From contig NZ_ADAQ01000011.1 in the NCBI RefSeq assembly GCF_000176515.1, forward strand, positions 744,001 through 808,000: 64,000 nucleotides of DNA. Reading direction: 5' to 3'. A model generated the notes under the pieces. It made no database searches. It worked only from the letters and a program-made list of their open reading frames with translations, and was not told the origin of the DNA. Below, piece after piece: positions 29,658-37,543 of the stretch. The stretch is from Grimontia hollisae CIP 101886 (GTDB lineage: Bacteria; Pseudomonadota; Gammaproteobacteria; Enterobacterales; Vibrionaceae). The position numbers and the translations under genes were made by a program. Within the stretch, counting starts at the first letter, position 1. Every line of letters begins with the position of its first letter.

Positions 29658-30692
29658 ATGCAATACCACACTCTTCCCCATACCAGCCTTGAAGTCAGCA
29701 AAATTTGCTTGGGCACGATGACATTTGGTCAACAGAACACAGAAGCCGATGCCCACCAGCAACTCGACGTCGCCCTTGATCATGGCGTGAATTTCATTGA
29801 TACCGCCGAAATGTATGCAGTGCCACCAACACCTGAGACGCAAGGGTTAACCGAGCAATACATTGGAAACTGGCTCAGCAAATCCGGCAAACGGGAAAAA
29901 GTGATCATCGCGACTAAAGTTGCCGGTCCCCGTGGTGTCCCTTATATCCGTGAAAACATGTCACTGGATCGCCGCAATATCCGACAGGCAATAAACGATA
30001 GCCTGACCCGGCTACAAACAGACTATATAGATCTGTATCAAGTACACTGGCCGCAACGCCACGTCAACAGTTTCGGCAAGCTCAATTACCAGCACCAGGA
30101 GGAGAACTCCGGTGTCACCTTGCTTGATACCTTAGATGCACTGGCAGAGTTGGTCCGCGAAGGGAAAATCCGTTATATCGGTGTGTCGAACGAGACCCCT
30201 TGGGGGGTAATGAGTTACCTCCGTCTGGCAGAAAAGCACAGCCTGCCGCGCATTGTTTCGATTCAAAACCCGTACAACCTTCTCAACCGCAGCTTTGAAG
30301 TGGGTCTGTCTGAAATCAGCCATCAGGAAGGAGTCGAGCTTTTGGCGTACTCTCCCCTCGCATTTGGCGCGTTATCTGGCAAGTACCTTAATGGCGCAAG
30401 ACCAGAAGGTGCACGTTGCACCCGTTGGGAACGCTTCGCCCGCTACTTTACTGAACAAGGACAGGCAGCCACTCAAGCCTATGTTGATTTAGCAAACGAA
30501 TTTTCCATCGATCCTGCCCAAATGGCACTGGCCTACGTGAACACCCGTCCGTTTGTAGCCAGTAACATCATCGGTGCGACCACGCTGACGCAACTCAAAA
30601 ACAACATTGACTCGATTCATGTAGAGCTACCAGAAGAGCTGTTGATTCGCATTGAAGAGATTGGAGCAAGGTATTCCAATCCCTGCCCATAA
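29658..30692 (+). CDS. tas: Aldo/keto reductase Tas
   Basis: NADP(H)-dependent oxidoreductase of the aldo/keto reductase superfamily; E. coli Tas complements a tyrosine auxotroph, but its physiological substrate is unclear. The TIM-barrel motifs are intact: LGTMTFGQQNTEADAHQQLD, the catalytic Asp-Tyr in FIDTAEMYAVPP, Lys in IIATKVAG, and His in DLYQVHWPQR. Length is 344 residues (E. coli 346). AAGGAGAAAGG precedes the ATG. It is monocistronic, followed by two hairpins. Confidence 0.95.
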   Translation: MQYHTLPHTSLEVSKICLGTMTFGQQNTEADAHQQLDVALDHGVNFIDTAEMYAVPPTPETQGLTEQYIGNWLSKSGKREKVIIATKVAGPRGVPYIRENMSLDRRNIRQAINDSLTRLQTDYIDLYQVHWPQRHVNSFGKLNYQHQEENSGVTLLDTLDALAELVREGKIRYIGVSNETPWGVMSYLRLAEKHSLPRIVSIQNPYNLLNRSFEVGLSEISHQEGVELLAYSPLAFGALSGKYLNGARPEGARCTRWERFARYFTEQGQAATQAYVDLANEFSIDPAQMALAYVNTRPFVASNIIGATTLTQLKNNIDSIHVELPEELLIRIEEIGARYSNPCP

Positions 30693-30710
30693 CGCCCACC
30701 GTTCATAAAC

Positions 30711-30745
30711 AAAGGAAAAGCGCCAAACGACGCTTTTCCTTTTTT
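30711..30745 (+). terminator. Rho-independent terminator of tas
   Basis: A 12-bp stem AAAGGAAAAGCG/CGCTTTTCCTTT with an 8-base loop and a following T-run, 18 bases after the tas stop. It can also work weakly toward vpsR. Confidence 0.9.
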
Positions 30746-30797
30746 AACCCTCGTCTGCACAATTAAAAGGACATATTACTTCACATTAGCAATCCAC

Positions 30798-30824
30798 ACC
30801 GCCTGAGTATGCAGGCGGTTTTTA
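30798..30824 (+). terminator. Second plus-strand terminator in the tas-vpsR gap
   Basis: Stem ACCGCCTG/CAGGCGGT, 6-base loop, then TTTTA on the plus strand only. On the minus strand, where it would serve vpsR (stop at 30841), there is no T-run. It lies about 55 bases after the tas terminator, so it may end a short separate transcript or act as a backup. Confidence 0.65.
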
Positions 30825-30840
30825 TCTAACTTAGCGAGTA

Positions 30841-32175
30841 TTATCGAAAACTGCGCGGCGCCGGGATCAAACTGTGCTTGTTCAGCAAACGGTACATAGT
30901 GGCACGGGAAACACCGAGCTCTTTCGCCGCAGCAGATACCTGACCGTTGTTACTCTCAAGAACTGCCAGTAGCGCATCACGCTCTGATTCTTCACGGATC
31001 TTACGCAGGCTTTGTTTGTAATCCCCCTGACGAGGCAAGTCCAGATGTTCCGCTTCAATCACCAGATTATCCGCCAGAAGCACGGCACGTTTTACCTGGT
31101 TAATCAGCTCACGCACATTACCCGGCCAGCTGTAGTTGGTCAGGATCTTGTTTGCTTCTTCAGAGAAAGTGCGGGCCTGTGTGTTGTACTGGCGTGCAAA
31201 CTTCAGAAGGAAGTGTTCAGCCAGCTCTGGGATGTCAGCACTGCGCTCTTTCAGTGACGGTACAGAAATACGCAGTACATTCAGTCGATAGAACAGATCT
31301 TCACGAAACTGGCCTTCTGCTACTGCTTTTTCCAGATCCATGTGTGTCGCTGCAATCACACGTACATCGATTTCTTTCGAGTATTTGTCATCGTGGGTTT
31401 CGACTGTGCCATCTTGCAATAAGTGCAAGAGATTTGCCTGCAGATTCAATGGCAAATCGCCAATTTCGTCCAAAAACAGCGTCCCCTGATGCGCCTGCTG
31501 CACTTTACCTTCTGTGTCACCATCACCAAACAACTCGTTCTGGATAAGCCTTTCTGGCAGTGCACTGCATTTTACTGAAACAAAAGGTCCTTTAGCGCGG
31601 GTAGATGCATTGTGAATCGCCATGCCGACCAGCTCTTTACCGGTACCACTTTCACCGTTAATAAGCACGGATACATCTGTCGGTGCAACACGACGGACCT
31701 GATCGCGCAGCTTCTTCATCACCGACGTTTTACCCAGCAGGCCCATGTCGCTATGATCGCCCAGTTGTGGCCACACATGACGCTCAAGTTTCAACATACC
31801 CAACTGGTGTCCAATGGTGCTCATCAACTGGCTATCAGGAATTGGCGAAGTGAAGTAGTCGATACAGAAGCTCACAATGAACTGACAAATGGCATCGTTA
31901 TTGAGTTGATCTTCACGGATCAGCGCCAACCAGCGCACCTGCTTGTTTCGATTAACCAGTGACGCGACACCGTTAAGGCTGAAATCATCATGACTGATGT
32001 CCACGATACCGATACAAGGACCGATGTCCTGAAGAAGGGATTGTGCTGCCCTAAGGTCATAGCAACGGTGACAACGCCAGCCGGCCTGTTCCAACGTAGC
32101 CAACCATGGTTCATAGGTCCCCCCCACTACAACAAGAGAGCTTGGAACTGCCTCAGATCTGAATTGCATACCCAT
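30841..32175 (-). CDS. vpsR: Biofilm regulator VpsR-like (NtrC-family response regulator)
   Basis: In V. cholerae VpsR binds c-di-GMP and activates exopolysaccharide and biofilm genes. Here: a degenerate receiver domain with Asp59 (GIVDIS) at the VpsR position, an AAA+ domain with Walker A GESGTGKE (174-181) and Walker B LFLDEIGD (233-240), and a C-terminal Fis-type helix-turn-helix (GQVSAAAKELGVSRATMYRL). The sigma-54 contact motif GAFTGA is absent; the segment reads ELFGDGDTEGKVQQA. This agrees with VpsR working with sigma-70. Length, 444 residues, equals V. cholerae VpsR as I recall it. Monocistronic. Confidence 0.9.
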   Translation of the reverse strand: MGMQFRSEAVPSSLVVVGGTYEPWLATLEQAGWRCHRCYDLRAAQSLLQDIGPCIGIVDISHDDFSLNGVASLVNRNKQVRWLALIREDQLNNDAICQFIVSFCIDYFTSPIPDSQLMSTIGHQLGMLKLERHVWPQLGDHSDMGLLGKTSVMKKLRDQVRRVAPTDVSVLINGESGTGKELVGMAIHNASTRAKGPFVSVKCSALPERLIQNELFGDGDTEGKVQQAHQGTLFLDEIGDLPLNLQANLLHLLQDGTVETHDDKYSKEIDVRVIAATHMDLEKAVAEGQFREDLFYRLNVLRISVPSLKERSADIPELAEHFLLKFARQYNTQARTFSEEANKILTNYSWPGNVRELINQVKRAVLLADNLVIEAEHLDLPRQGDYKQSLRKIREESERDALLAVLESNNGQVSAAAKELGVSRATMYRLLNKHSLIPAPRSFR

Positions 32176-32480
32176 AACGCCTGCCTTAAGTCATCCATTA
32201 ACGACATGTGTTCAAAATGTTGTGAGTATCATTATATTTAGTAAGACAAGCAGGTTTGTCTCAATACGGATACAAAGTGGCTCTCAACTCAGCACCATTC
32301 CCACATCAGACACTTTTGCTGTTTTATTTACTGACAATAAAAACATCAACCAATTAACAGAATCATCATTAATATTAATAGGATAGATCGCCTTAAATTG
32401 CCTAAAAAAACATTCAAAATGGCTAACACTTCGAGCATATCTTATTATTGAGAAAATTAAGTTCTCTCTAATTTTTCTTA

Positions 32481-32497
32481 GATCATAGACTATGATC
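32481..32497. promoter_or_regulatory. 17-bp palindrome upstream of vpsR
   Basis: GATCATAG-A-CTATGATC: perfect 8-base arms around one central base, about 305 bases upstream of the vpsR ATG in AT-rich DNA. It is too short-looped to be a terminator, so a protein-binding site is the simplest reading. Two GATC Dam sites form its ends, so methylation state could affect binding. Confidence 0.4.
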
Positions 32498-32529
32498 CGT
32501 TTTCTTGAAGTCATCACAATGCAGGTAAA

Positions 32530-32558
32530 AGAAAAACCGCGTCCTGTTAAGACGCGGT
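32530..32558 (-). terminator. Rho-independent terminator of the exported amidohydrolase gene
   Basis: Stem ACCGCGTC/GACGCGGT, 7-base loop, followed on the minus strand by TTTTTCTTTT, 31 bases after the stop. Confidence 0.9.
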
Positions 32559-32588
32559 CTTTGGATTAAGGCAAGTTGTGACGAAAAG

Positions 32589-33995
32589 TCAACGTATCTC
32601 TTCACCGCTGGCTAACACAGTTTGACGCACTTTGTCTGCAAACTGCAACGCTTCATCACGGATGGCATCCTCATCCACGGTCAGGATGTCTCGTTCCTGC
32701 ATCAGGAGACGGCCATCTACAATGGCGTGTTTCACATTCGATGCATACGCAGAATACACCAGTGCAGAATAGGGATTATATAGAGGTACCATATTAGGCG
32801 CTTTGGTATCGATAACGATGATGTCCGCCAGTTTACCCACGTCCAATGAGCCAATCTTATCTTCCATATGCAACGCACGCGCAGCCCCTATGGTTGCCAT
32901 TTCAATGACTTTCACAGGTGGCATAGCTGCACGATCCTTATTCACCAGTTTGTGTACTTTCGCCACCTGGTTAAACTCATCAATCGTACTTAACGTATTA
33001 CCCGACATTGGGCCATCGGTGCCAAGACCAATGCGTAGACCATCGTCAAACATCTTAAGTGCTGGAGACACACCTTTGGCAGATTTGATGTTCGCACTCA
33101 TGTTATGTGCAATACCTACATCATTCCGTTTAAGTAACGCAATGTCGTTTTCATCGACATTAATCACGTGTGCACCCACAAGGTTAGGTGTCAATGCACC
33201 AATCTCTGCCATGTAAGCCACAGGAGACTTGCCACCACTGCGCTCTGCAATCACCTCGTTTTCACGGTCAGATTCCGCAAGGTGAGTCATTACCGGTACA
33301 TCGTGCTCCAGCGAAAGCTGAGTGATTTTCTGCAATACTTCCGTGGTATTGGTATACGGGGCATGTGGTGCAAACGCTGGGGTAATACGCGGATGATCTT
33401 TATATGCATCAATAAAATTCAGCGCGTACTGTATCCCCTCTTCGGCGTTTGCCGCATCAGCCACCGGGAACTTAATCACCGTCTCTCCCAATACGGCGCG
33501 CATACCAATCTTATCCACGGTCTTTGCGACTTCATCTTCGAAGTAATACATATCTGCATATGTCGTTACACCGCCTTTTAACATTTCAACGTTCGCCAAT
33601 TGTGCACCGATACGCACCATATCACGACTTACCAGCTTCTTTTCCAGTGGGAAGATATAACGGTGCAGGCGATCCGGCACGTCATCACCTAAAGAGCGAA
33701 AGACGGTCATAGATGCATGAGTGTGCGAGTTAATCAGGCCTGGCATCACAATATCACCATCGACATCCAGAACCGTCTTTGCTTGATATTTTTGGGCAAG
33801 CGTTTCATCGCCCACAGCAACAATCTTGTTGCCCTTCACCGCAACAACACCGTTTGGGTAAACGGTCTTGTCAGCATTCATGGTCAACACAATCGCATCT
33901 TTGATCAGCAAATCAGCAGTCTCAGCGGCAAACGCTGCAGGGGAGGCCAGCGTTGCCAAGGCAACACCGGCAGAAAAAAATGTTTTTTTTAACAT
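32589..33995 (-). CDS. Exported metal-dependent amidohydrolase (MtaD/SsnA-like deaminase family)
   Basis: A 468-residue amidohydrolase-superfamily enzyme. Metal ligands are seen in NSHTHASM (HxH), THLAESD, GAHVINVDEND and the catalytic Asp in GLGTDGPMSGN. Its closest resemblance is to MTA/SAH deaminases and chlorohydrolase-like proteins. It carries a signal peptide (LKKTFFSAGVALATLASPAAFA, the first 22 residues after Met, cleavage before AETAD), so it should act in the periplasm, unlike cytoplasmic MtaD. The ATG at 33995 is chosen because GGAAG lies six bases upstream; the ATG six bases earlier has no space for one. The substrate is unknown; purine nucleosides or other deaminated amines are possibilities. 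Confidence 0.85.
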   Translation of the reverse strand: MLKKTFFSAGVALATLASPAAFAAETADLLIKDAIVLTMNADKTVYPNGVVAVKGNKIVAVGDETLAQKYQAKTVLDVDGDIVMPGLINSHTHASMTVFRSLGDDVPDRLHRYIFPLEKKLVSRDMVRIGAQLANVEMLKGGVTTYADMYYFEDEVAKTVDKIGMRAVLGETVIKFPVADAANAEEGIQYALNFIDAYKDHPRITPAFAPHAPYTNTTEVLQKITQLSLEHDVPVMTHLAESDRENEVIAERSGGKSPVAYMAEIGALTPNLVGAHVINVDENDIALLKRNDVGIAHNMSANIKSAKGVSPALKMFDDGLRIGLGTDGPMSGNTLSTIDEFNQVAKVHKLVNKDRAAMPPVKVIEMATIGAARALHMEDKIGSLDVGKLADIIVIDTKAPNMVPLYNPYSALVYSAYASNVKHAIVDGRLLMQERDILTVDEDAIRDEALQFADKVRQTVLASGEEIR

Positions 33996-34132
33996 GGTCA
34001 TCTTCCGTTAAAGGCAGCAAGTGATGTCACGAGCATCATCTGCGCTCAGGGTAAAAACGGGAACAAAAACGTGCTTTATGTCGCAAAAGTTGTGACATTG
34101 AGCAAACGATTTCGAGATAGATAGTAAACATA

Positions 34133-34160
34133 AAAAAACACCGGACATATCCAGTGTTTT
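34133..34160 (-). terminator. Terminator of the prfB-lysS operon
   Basis: Stem AAAACAC-C-GG/CC-A-GTGTTTT with one mismatch and a 6-base loop, followed on the minus strand by seven T residues, 44 bases after lysS. Confidence 0.8.
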
Positions 34161-34203
34161 TGTCTATCAGAAACCTCTCAGGCTCGTTTAAAAACCAGTC
34201 AAA

Positions 34204-35718
34204 TCAGTCTTTCTTCTGGTTTTGTGGACGCATTGCCGGGAACAGGATCACGTCACGAATCGTGTGGGTGTTGGTGAACAACATAGCCAGACGATCGATA
34301 CCAATACCCTGCCCTGCTGTCGGTGGCAGGCCGTGCTCCAGTGCAGTGATGTAGTCAGCATCGTAGAACATGGCTTCATCGTCACCCGCGTCTTTCGCGT
34401 CTACCTGCGCTTTAAAGCGTGCATCCTGATCTTCCGCATCGTTCAACTCCGAGAAGCCGTTTGCCACTTCACGGCCACCAATGAAGAACTCAAAGCGGTC
34501 AGTAAAGAACGGGTTGTCATCGCTACGGCGTGCCAGCGGCGAGACATCTGCCGGGTAGCCCGTGATGAAGGTTGGCTGGATCAGTTTCGGTTCTGCAGTT
34601 TCACCGAAGATCTCTTCTAACAGCTGGCCACAGGTCCAGAATTTCTCAACGTAGATTTTCAGTGACTCCGCAATAGCCACCAGCTTATCGCGATCCTGCA
34701 CGTCTTCTTCCGTCAACGCCTGAATATCGGCATGATCAGGATTGTAATGCTTGATGGCTTCCAGCATGGTCATGCGCGCGTATTTGCCACCAAAATCCAC
34801 TGTATGCTCACCGTAAGGCATTGACGTCTGTCCCAGTACTTCCAGTGCCACAGTGCGCAGCATGTCTTCGGTCAGGTCAATCAGGTCGTTGTAATCCGCG
34901 TACGCCATATAGAACTCAATCATAGTGAATTCCGGGTTGTGACGCGGAGACAGACCTTCGTTGCGGAAGTTACGGTTAATTTCAAACACGCGTTCAAAGC
35001 CGCCGACCACCAGACGTTTCAGATACAGCTCTGGCGCAATACGCAAGAACATTTGTTGATCCAGCGCGTTGTGGTGGGTAATGAATGGACGTGCCGCCGC
35101 ACCTCCTGGGATCACCTGCATCATTGGCGTTTCCACTTCCATGAAGTCTTTAGACTCCATGTAACGGCGGATAGCAGAAATAAGCTTGGAGCGCACTTTG
35201 AACGTATTACGAGAATCTTCATTCACGATGAGATCAACATAGCGCTGACGGTAGCGCAGCTCCTGATCAGTCAGGCCATGGAATTTTTCTGGCAGCGGAC
35301 GCAGTGCTTTGGTCAGCAGCTGGTACTCTTCCATGTTGACATACAGATCACCTTTGCCTGATTTGTGCAGTGCGCCTTTGACCCCGATGATGTCACCAAT
35401 ATCCAGACCCTGGTATTGCTCTTTCAGCTCTTTTTGTACATCTTTTGATGCATACGCCTGAATGCGGCCACTCACGTCTTGTAGCGCAAGGAATGGACCA
35501 CGTTTTGCCATGATACGGCCAGCAATGCTGACTTTATGATCCAGAGCTTCCAGCTCTTCCTTGCTCTTGTCGCCAAACTCAGCCTGAAGATCAGCCGCTT
35601 TGTGCTCACGGCGGAAATCATTCGGGTGGCCGTTTGCTTTACAGCGTTGACGAATATGGTTCAGTTTTGCACGACGCTCCGCGATCAGCTTGTTTTCGTC
35701 TTGTAACTGGTCAGTCAT
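34204..35718 (-). CDS. lysS: Lysyl-tRNA synthetase (class II)
   Basis: Class IIb synthetase. An N-terminal OB-fold anticodon-binding domain ([20 protein letters not shown]) is followed by class II motif 1, motif 2 ([20 protein letters not shown]) and motif 3 ([11 protein letters not shown] near the C-terminus). Length is 504 residues (E. coli LysS 505). It starts 27 bases after prfB stops, the same prfB-lysS pairing as E. coli. Confidence 0.98.
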   Translation of the reverse strand: MTDQLQDENKLIAERRAKLNHIRQRCKANGHPNDFRREHKAADLQAEFGDKSKEELEALDHKVSIAGRIMAKRGPFLALQDVSGRIQAYASKDVQKELKEQYQGLDIGDIIGVKGALHKSGKGDLYVNMEEYQLLTKALRPLPEKFHGLTDQELRYRQRYVDLIVNEDSRNTFKVRSKLISAIRRYMESKDFMEVETPMMQVIPGGAAARPFITHHNALDQQMFLRIAPELYLKRLVVGGFERVFEINRNFRNEGLSPRHNPEFTMIEFYMAYADYNDLIDLTEDMLRTVALEVLGQTSMPYGEHTVDFGGKYARMTMLEAIKHYNPDHADIQALTEEDVQDRDKLVAIAESLKIYVEKFWTCGQLLEEIFGETAEPKLIQPTFITGYPADVSPLARRSDDNPFFTDRFEFFIGGREVANGFSELNDAEDQDARFKAQVDAKDAGDDEAMFYDADYITALEHGLPPTAGQGIGIDRLAMLFTNTHTIRDVILFPAMRPQNQKKD

Positions 35719-35745
35719 AGTGAACCTTTGATTAAACGTGAAAAA

Positions 35746-36844
35746 TTACAAACCAGATTTCAGGCTGGCTTCAATAAACTTGTCGAGATCACCGTCAAGC
35801 ACCGCTTGGGTGTTACGGTTTTCAACGCCGGTACGCAGATCTTTAATGCGTGAGTCATCCAGAACATAAGAACGGATCTGGCTGCCCCAGCCGATATCAG
35901 ACTTGGCGGCTTCATTCGCCTGCTTCTCTGCATTCTGCTTTTGCAGTTCCAGTTCAAACAGTTTTGCGCGAAGCTGTTTCATCGCCTGATCTTTGTTCTT
36001 GTGCTGGCTGCGGTCATTCTGGCACTGCACCACGGTATTGGTGGGTATGTGAGTAATACGTACCGCAGATTCGGTGGTGTTTACGTGCTGACCACCCGCG
36101 CCGGATGCACGGTATACGTCAATACGCAGATCGGCCGGGTTAATGTCGATATCAATGTTCTCGTCCACTTCTGGGTAGATAAACGCAGAAGCAAAGGAGG
36201 TGTGACGACGACCACCAGAATCGAATGGCGATTTACGGACCAGACGGTGAACGCCGGTTTCGGTGCGCAGCCAGCCGTAAGCATATTCGCCGCTGATACG
36301 GACAGTTGCAGATTTCAATCCAGCCACATCACCTTCAGACACTTCGATCACTTCAGTCTTGAAGCCTTTCGCATCCGCCCAGCGCAGGTACATACGCAGC
36401 ATCATGGATGTCCAGTCCTGCGCTTCCGTACCGCCAGAGCCTGCCTGCAAATCGATGTAGCAGTCAGAGGCATCGTGATCGCCCGAGAACATGCGACGGA
36501 ATTCCAGCTTGGCCAGCTTGTCTTCCAAATCATTCAGTTCAGGCTCGATCTCGTCGAAGGTCTCCTGGTCGTTTTCTTCTACGGCCAGTTCCAGCAATTC
36601 AGTGATGTATTCGCCGCCCTGAGCCAACTGGTCGATGGTTTCTACCACCGCTTCCAGCGATGCGCGTTCACGTCCCAGTGCCTGTGCACGTTCAGGGTCG
36701 TTCCACACATCAGGTTGTTCAAGTTCGGCATTCACTTCTTCTAGACGCTCTTTCTTGGCGTCATAGTCAAAGATACCCCCTAAGGACATTGGCACGTTCG
36801 GCAATGTCCGCTAGGCGGTTTTTGATCGGATTGATTTCAAACAT
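35746..36844 (-). CDS. prfB: Peptide chain release factor 2, with programmed +1 frameshift
   Basis: RF2 recognises UAA/UGA. Translation starts at ATG 36844 ([16 protein letters not shown]). It reaches CTT at codon 25 followed by TGA at codon 26 (36769-36767), then continues in the +1 frame at GAC (36768). The AGGGGGTATCTTTGAC cassette (internal Shine-Dalgarno plus slippery CTT-TGA-C) is exactly the E. coli autoregulatory site, so low RF2 favours frameshifting. The joined product is 365 residues, equal to E. coli RF2. The SPF tripeptide ([14 protein letters not shown]) and GGQ (SGAGGQHVN) motifs are intact. The feature span covers both frames; reading only the +1 frame gives a false start at 36804. 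Confidence 0.97.
36766..36781 (-). promoter_or_regulatory. prfB programmed +1 frameshift site
   Basis: On the minus strand: AGGGGG (36781-36776) acts as an internal anti-SD pairing site, three bases (TAT) separate it from the slippery CTT (36772-36770), then TGA-C (36769-36766). The slip lets the ribosome skip one base and read GAC. It gives autogenous control of RF2. Confidence 0.97.
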
Positions 36845-36969
36845 GGGTCACTTTTTATGTTCGGAATGAGTTTTGACCGCCGAATTCTACAGAATTGCGG
36901 ACGGAATATACAGAGTGTGATGGGGATCAAAGGGGAAATTTTGGGATAAAAGTGAGAGAAAAGGCTCAA

Positions 36970-37011
36970 GGTCCTGGGTCCTGGGTCCTAGGTCCTAGGT
37001 CCTAGGTCCAA
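36970..37011. repeat. GGTCCTR heptads preceding the second minisatellite
   Basis: Units GGTCCTG x2 then GGTCCTA x3 and a partial unit, again at a 7-base period, immediately before the GGGACTG array. The units are related to, but distinct from, the main array; CCTAGG palindromes form at the unit junctions. Confidence 0.85.
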
Positions 37012-37228
37012 GGGACTGGGGACTGGGGACTGGGGACTGGGGACTGGGGACTGGGGACTGGGGACTGGGGACTGGGGACTGGGGACTGGGGACTGGGGAC
37101 TGGGGACTGGGGACTGGGGACTGGGGACTGGGGACTGGGGACTGGGGACTGGGGACTGGGGACTGGGGACTGGGGACTGGGGACTGGGGACTGGGGACTG
37201 GGGACTGGGGACTGGGGACTGGGGACTG
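37012..37228. repeat. Perfect heptamer minisatellite, 31 x GGGACTG
   Basis: 217 bases of exactly 31 uninterrupted copies of GGGACTG (equivalently GGGGACT). Plus-strand runs of four G separated by three bases make it a very strong G-quadruplex candidate. No frame contains a stop, so repeat ORFs (SPQSPVP on minus) are artefacts. It lies between recJ and prfB in the otherwise conserved xerD-dsbC-recJ-prfB-lysS series. It differs from the 22-kb array only at positions 3-4 of the unit. Confidence 0.97.
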
Positions 37229-37282
37229 CAAGATTTTGGATGGTGCCAGAACAGAGTCAAGCTCTTTGCTCTTCCTAGGGCC
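37229..37282. repeat. 54-bp conserved flank shared with the thyA-side element
   Basis: Identical to 22243-22296 at 51 of 54 positions, starting directly after the last heptamer with CAAGATTTTGGATGGTGCCA. This conserved unique sequence, with different heptamer arrays attached, shows the two loci are copies of one element type. Confidence 0.95.
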
Positions 37283-37543
37283 ATCTTTTCTCAGGCCCCA
37301 GAACCTGTTCTTCCAAGCCCTAGGACCTTCTTTTCCCAGGACCTAGGACCTGCTCTTCCAAGCCCTAGGACCTTCTTTTCCCAGGACCCAGGACCTGCTC
37401 TTCCAAGCCCTAGGACCTTCTTTTCCTAGGACCCAGGACCTGCTCTTCCAAGCCCTAGGACCTTCTTTTCCCAGGACCCAGGACCTGCTCTTCCAAGCCC
37501 TAGGACCTTCTTTTCTCAGGCCCCAGAACCTGCTCTTCCTTCC
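37268..37543. repeat. 45-bp tandem repeat array abutting the recJ stop
   Basis: GCTCTTCC (GTTCTTCC at the first full unit) recurs at 37307, 37352, 37397, 37442, 37487 and 37532, spaced exactly 45 bases, with a shorter 39-base first interval from 37268. Units contain AAGCCCTAGGACCTTCTTTT and CCCAGGACC stretches. The array ends at TCCCTAA, in which CTA is the complement of the recJ stop. Degenerate relatives of the same unit follow thyA. Confidence 0.92.

Larger units (their letters stand above)
32176..32588. other. AT-rich vpsR upstream region
   Basis: A 413-base gap between the vpsR start and the amidohydrolase stop, holding the vpsR promoter region, a striking palindrome (32481-32497) and the amidohydrolase terminator. 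A 77-codon minus-strand ORF (32284-32517) spans the palindrome and is rich in AT-biased residues; I do not regard it as a gene. Confidence 0.45.

Noticed and set aside
32284-32517. 77-codon minus-strand ORF upstream of vpsR
   Set aside because: AT-biased composition, spans a palindrome, no recognisable domain.
36771-36804. prfB starting at [10 protein letters not shown] in the +1 frame
   Set aside because: The frame is reached by programmed frameshift from ATG 36844; the apparent start is an artefact.
36988-37284. Repeat ORFs with SPQSPVP units
   Set aside because: Same artefact from the GGGACTG array; no start signal and no conserved domain.
37268-37543. 45-bp tandem array as a CRISPR
   Set aside because: The whole 45-base unit is repeated with no variable spacers, and no cas genes are present.
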